Assembly (NCBI GenBank): GCA_021793635.1
Contig: JAJYSI010000137.1
Location: forward strand, 1 to 7,982
DNA from: Bacteroidota bacterium
Lineage (GTDB): Bacteria > Bacteroidota > Ignavibacteria > Ignavibacteriales > Ignavibacteriaceae
Length of the DNA: 7,982 nt
Reading direction: 5' to 3'
The notes beneath the pieces are model-generated. The model was not told where the DNA came from and made no database searches. It saw only the letters and a list, made by a program, of their open reading frames with translations. Shown here one piece after another: positions 6,779 through 7,982 of the stretch (positions are counted from its first letter, which is position 1; every line of letters begins with the position of its first letter). Position numbers and translations under genes: made by a program.

Positions 6779-7504
6779 CTAAAAATGGATAGGGATTGTC
6801 ATTCTTACTTTTACCGGCACCCCATGCTTTTGTCCTGCCTCAAACTTTGTCCACTTCACAGCGTTTATGGCTGCTTGGTCGCATCCATAACCCAAGCCTT
6901 TTAGAAGTGAAATTTTCCTTACCTTTCCTAATTCATCAATAAATGCTTCCACGTAGACAGTTCCATGAATATTATTTGCAGCGGCAGCAGGCGGGTAAAC
7001 TACGCGCGCATTTATATTTGACATTCCGCCTACCGGCACTGGCATCTGATCAACCGCGACATAATAAATATCCTGGCTTACAATTTTTCCCGCTTTAGGG
7101 GGTCCGCTTCCATTTGCACCATTCCCCGAACCTCCGTTCCCTGGTTTTCCATTTGAACTTCCTCCACCCGCATAATCTCCGGACTTTGCCAATACTTTCC
7201 CCGTGTCAACTGCTATAGGACTTAAGCTGCTTTTTGATTCTCTAACTATTTCCTTTTTCTTTTTTATGCTTTTTTCTTTCTTCACCTTAATCTTTTTCTC
7301 AATAATTTTTCTTACTTCAGCAATACCTCCCCCTGGAGAGCCTGGTGAATTTGACTCAGTTGTTCCGCCAAATCCAATCTCAACATACTTGTCTTTTTCT
7401 ATCTTCTGTGATGGATTAAATGATAATGAAATGAGTAATATTATTATTACATGGAATATAATTGAAACTATAAGTGAGAATTTTGTGTTATTCAATTTAT
7501 TCAT
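6779..7504 (-). CDS. tonB: TonB-family energy transducer with Lys-rich and Gly-rich linker
   Basis: A 241-residue protein that spans the periplasm to pass proton-gradient energy from ExbB/ExbD to outer-membrane receptors. An N-terminal membrane anchor (about 9-29) holds SIIFH, whose Ser14 and His18 match the spacing of E. coli TonB Ser16 and His20. The linker is odd: SPGSPGGG near 53-60, a strongly basic stretch at 66-91 (runs such as KKIKVKKEK and KKKKE), then a Gly/Ser/Asn-rich stretch at 109-139, in place of the usual Pro-Glu/Pro-Lys repeats. The C-terminal TonB domain (about 150-241) has ARVVYPPAAAANNIHGTVYV, FIDELGKVRKISLLKGLGYG, CDQAAINAVKWTKFEAGQKH and a PVKVRMTIPIHF end. The start ATG is confined: an in-frame TAG lies 5 codons upstream and the next Met is at residue 154. 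No good Shine-Dalgarno sequence precedes it. The symbol is at family level; paralogues are common in such genomes. Confidence 0.9.
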   Translation of the reverse strand: MNKLNNTKFSLIVSIIFHVIIILLISLSFNPSQKIEKDKYVEIGFGGTTESNSPGSPGGGIAEVRKIIEKKIKVKKEKSIKKKKEIVRESKSSLSPIAVDTGKVLAKSGDYAGGGSSNGKPGNGGSGNGANGSGPPKAGKIVSQDIYYVAVDQMPVPVGGMSNINARVVYPPAAAANNIHGTVYVEAFIDELGKVRKISLLKGLGYGCDQAAINAVKWTKFEAGQKHGVPVKVRMTIPIHF

Positions 7505-7605
7505 GAATTTAACTATCTAGCGTTTGAAAAGTAAATATTTCCCCATACAATCCTCGAGGGCATCTTTAAACCTTGCATGAAATAGACTTTCTTATCTCAT
7601 ACCTA

Positions 7606-7634
7606 ATTATAAGGGAAAAAATTCGATTGATGAA
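7606..7634 (-). promoter_or_regulatory. Weak candidate promoter for the TonB-family gene
   Basis: Read on the minus strand, a perfect TATAAT lies at 7611-7606. Seventeen bases upstream is TTCATC (7634-7629), which matches only 3 of 6 bases of a -35 box. It would leave a leader of about 95 nt before the TonB start. A perfect hexamer is expected by chance fairly often in DNA this AT-rich, so support is thin. The gene may simply be transcribed from upstream of exbD. Confidence 0.2.
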
Positions 7635-7640
7635 CATTTT

Positions 7641-7665
7641 ATCATTAGCGGCAAAAATGATTAGC
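7641..7665. repeat. Short direct repeat in the exbD-tonB gap
   Basis: ATCATTAGC (7641-7649) and ATGATTAGC (7657-7665) differ at one of nine bases and lie 16 bp apart. ATCATT (7641-7646) and AATGAT (7656-7661) also form a 6-bp inverted repeat. This could be a weak regulator site or chance in AT-rich DNA. The rest of the 185-bp gap (7505-7689) holds no gene I can support. Confidence 0.2.
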
Positions 7666-7689
7666 TGAAAACAATTCACTAATATTGAA

Positions 7690-7982
7690 TTATTTTTTCA
7701 TAGTAGCCATTAGAAGCTTAGTAGCTCCCGCATTTTTAAGGGCATCAAGAAGTTGCACCACGCTTCCGTATATCGCATTTTTATCCGCCTTTACTATAAC
7801 ATCGTGGTTATTTTTTTGAATAAACTCAGTCTGAAGTTCTACAGGTAACTGGCTTATATCAACTTGTTTATTGTTTAGGAATATTTGGTTCTGATCGTTC
7901 AAATAAACTTCAATATTATTACTAACCGTTGTTTGCGAGGCAGAAGATTGAGGCAATTTTACTTTTAGAGCTCCGGTAATTA
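7690..7982 (-). CDS. exbD: ExbD/TolR-family biopolymer transport protein, 5'-truncated by window edge
   Basis: The visible 96 residues are the periplasmic C-terminal domain of an ExbD/TolR protein, ending at TAA (7692-7690). The frame stays open to the right edge, reading ITGALKVKLPQSSASQTT at its start, so a TTG at 7956 is not the true start. Family features are the KVKLPQS segment after the membrane helix, the IEVYLNDQNQIFLNNKQVDISQLP strand pairs (an ExbD hallmark is the alternating 'I.V.L..dg.i.lN...v' pattern), DVIVKADKNAIYGSVVQLLDALKNAGATKL, and a short tail. The single membrane helix with the proton-carrying Asp lies outside the window. ExbD works with ExbB as the inner-membrane proton channel that powers TonB. 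The TonB-family gene lies downstream on the same strand after 185 bp, which supports a shared function. Confidence 0.9.
   Translation of the reverse strand, partial: ITGALKVKLPQSSASQTTVSNNIEVYLNDQNQIFLNNKQVDISQLPVELQTEFIQKNNHDVIVKADKNAIYGSVVQLLDALKNAGATKLLMATMKK

Noticed and set aside
7203..7520. 105-residue plus-strand open frame opposite the TonB gene, apparently hydrophobic
   Set aside because: Its Phe/Ser-rich sequence is the complement of the Lys-rich linker (AAA/AAG codons) and the membrane anchor; there is no sign of selection on this strand.
7690..7956. A complete 88-residue gene starting at TTG 7956
   Set aside because: The frame is open to the window edge, and the residues before the TTG (TGALKVK) continue the ExbD pattern, so the gene is truncated, not short.
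1..7982. CRISPR arrays, tRNA or rRNA genes, insertion sequences, prophage or toxin-antitoxin modules
   Set aside because: I found no regularly spaced repeats, transposase motifs, terminal inverted repeats, tRNA-like folds or toxin-like small genes. The coding regions are intact and functionally coherent.

Overview
The window reads as ordinary AT-rich chromosome from a Gram-negative (diderm) bacterium. The evidence for two membranes is a TolC-type outer-membrane channel, a periplasmic adaptor, TonB and ExbD proteins, and a periplasmic-type murein amidase. Gene style (Lys/Asn/Ile-rich proteins, a TetR-led RND operon, an ExbD-TonB pair with a Lys/Gly-rich linker) suggests the Bacteroidota/Ignavibacteriota/Chlorobiota neighbourhood. 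Clear Shine-Dalgarno sequences before several genes fit Ignavibacteriota-like lineages better than classical Bacteroidia. This placement is inference at low confidence.

Layout from left to right: (1) the 3' end of an N-acetylmuramoyl-L-alanine amidase (2-247, +). (2) A 231-bp regulatory gap (248-478) holding a candidate promoter, two copies of a 30-bp TGGAAACC...CGTTTC element spaced 82 bp apart, and two hairpins with T-tracts. (3) A four-gene same-strand cluster: TetR-family regulator (479-1114), TolC-like outer-membrane factor (1122-2444), RND membrane fusion protein (2465-3514) and RND inner-membrane pump (3568-6702). (4) A strong inverted repeat (6701-6751) that probably terminates transcription from both sides. 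(5) On the minus strand, a TonB-family energy transducer (6779-7504), a 185-bp gap, and an ExbD/TolR-family protein cut by the right edge of the window (7690 to beyond 7982).

The plus-strand cluster encodes all three parts of a tripartite efflux pump that would carry small amphiphilic compounds (drugs, detergents, bile salts or metabolites) from the periplasm or inner membrane out of the cell using the proton gradient. The TetR-type protein is encoded first and probably represses its own operon through the duplicated element. The ExbD-TonB pair belongs to a separate system that couples the proton gradient to outer-membrane receptors. Its ExbB partner should lie beyond the right edge.

I see no clear sign of a wholly new system. 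The most distinctive feature is the tetR leader, with its duplicated operator-like element overlapping terminator-like hairpins. The unusual Lys-then-Gly linker of the TonB protein comes next.
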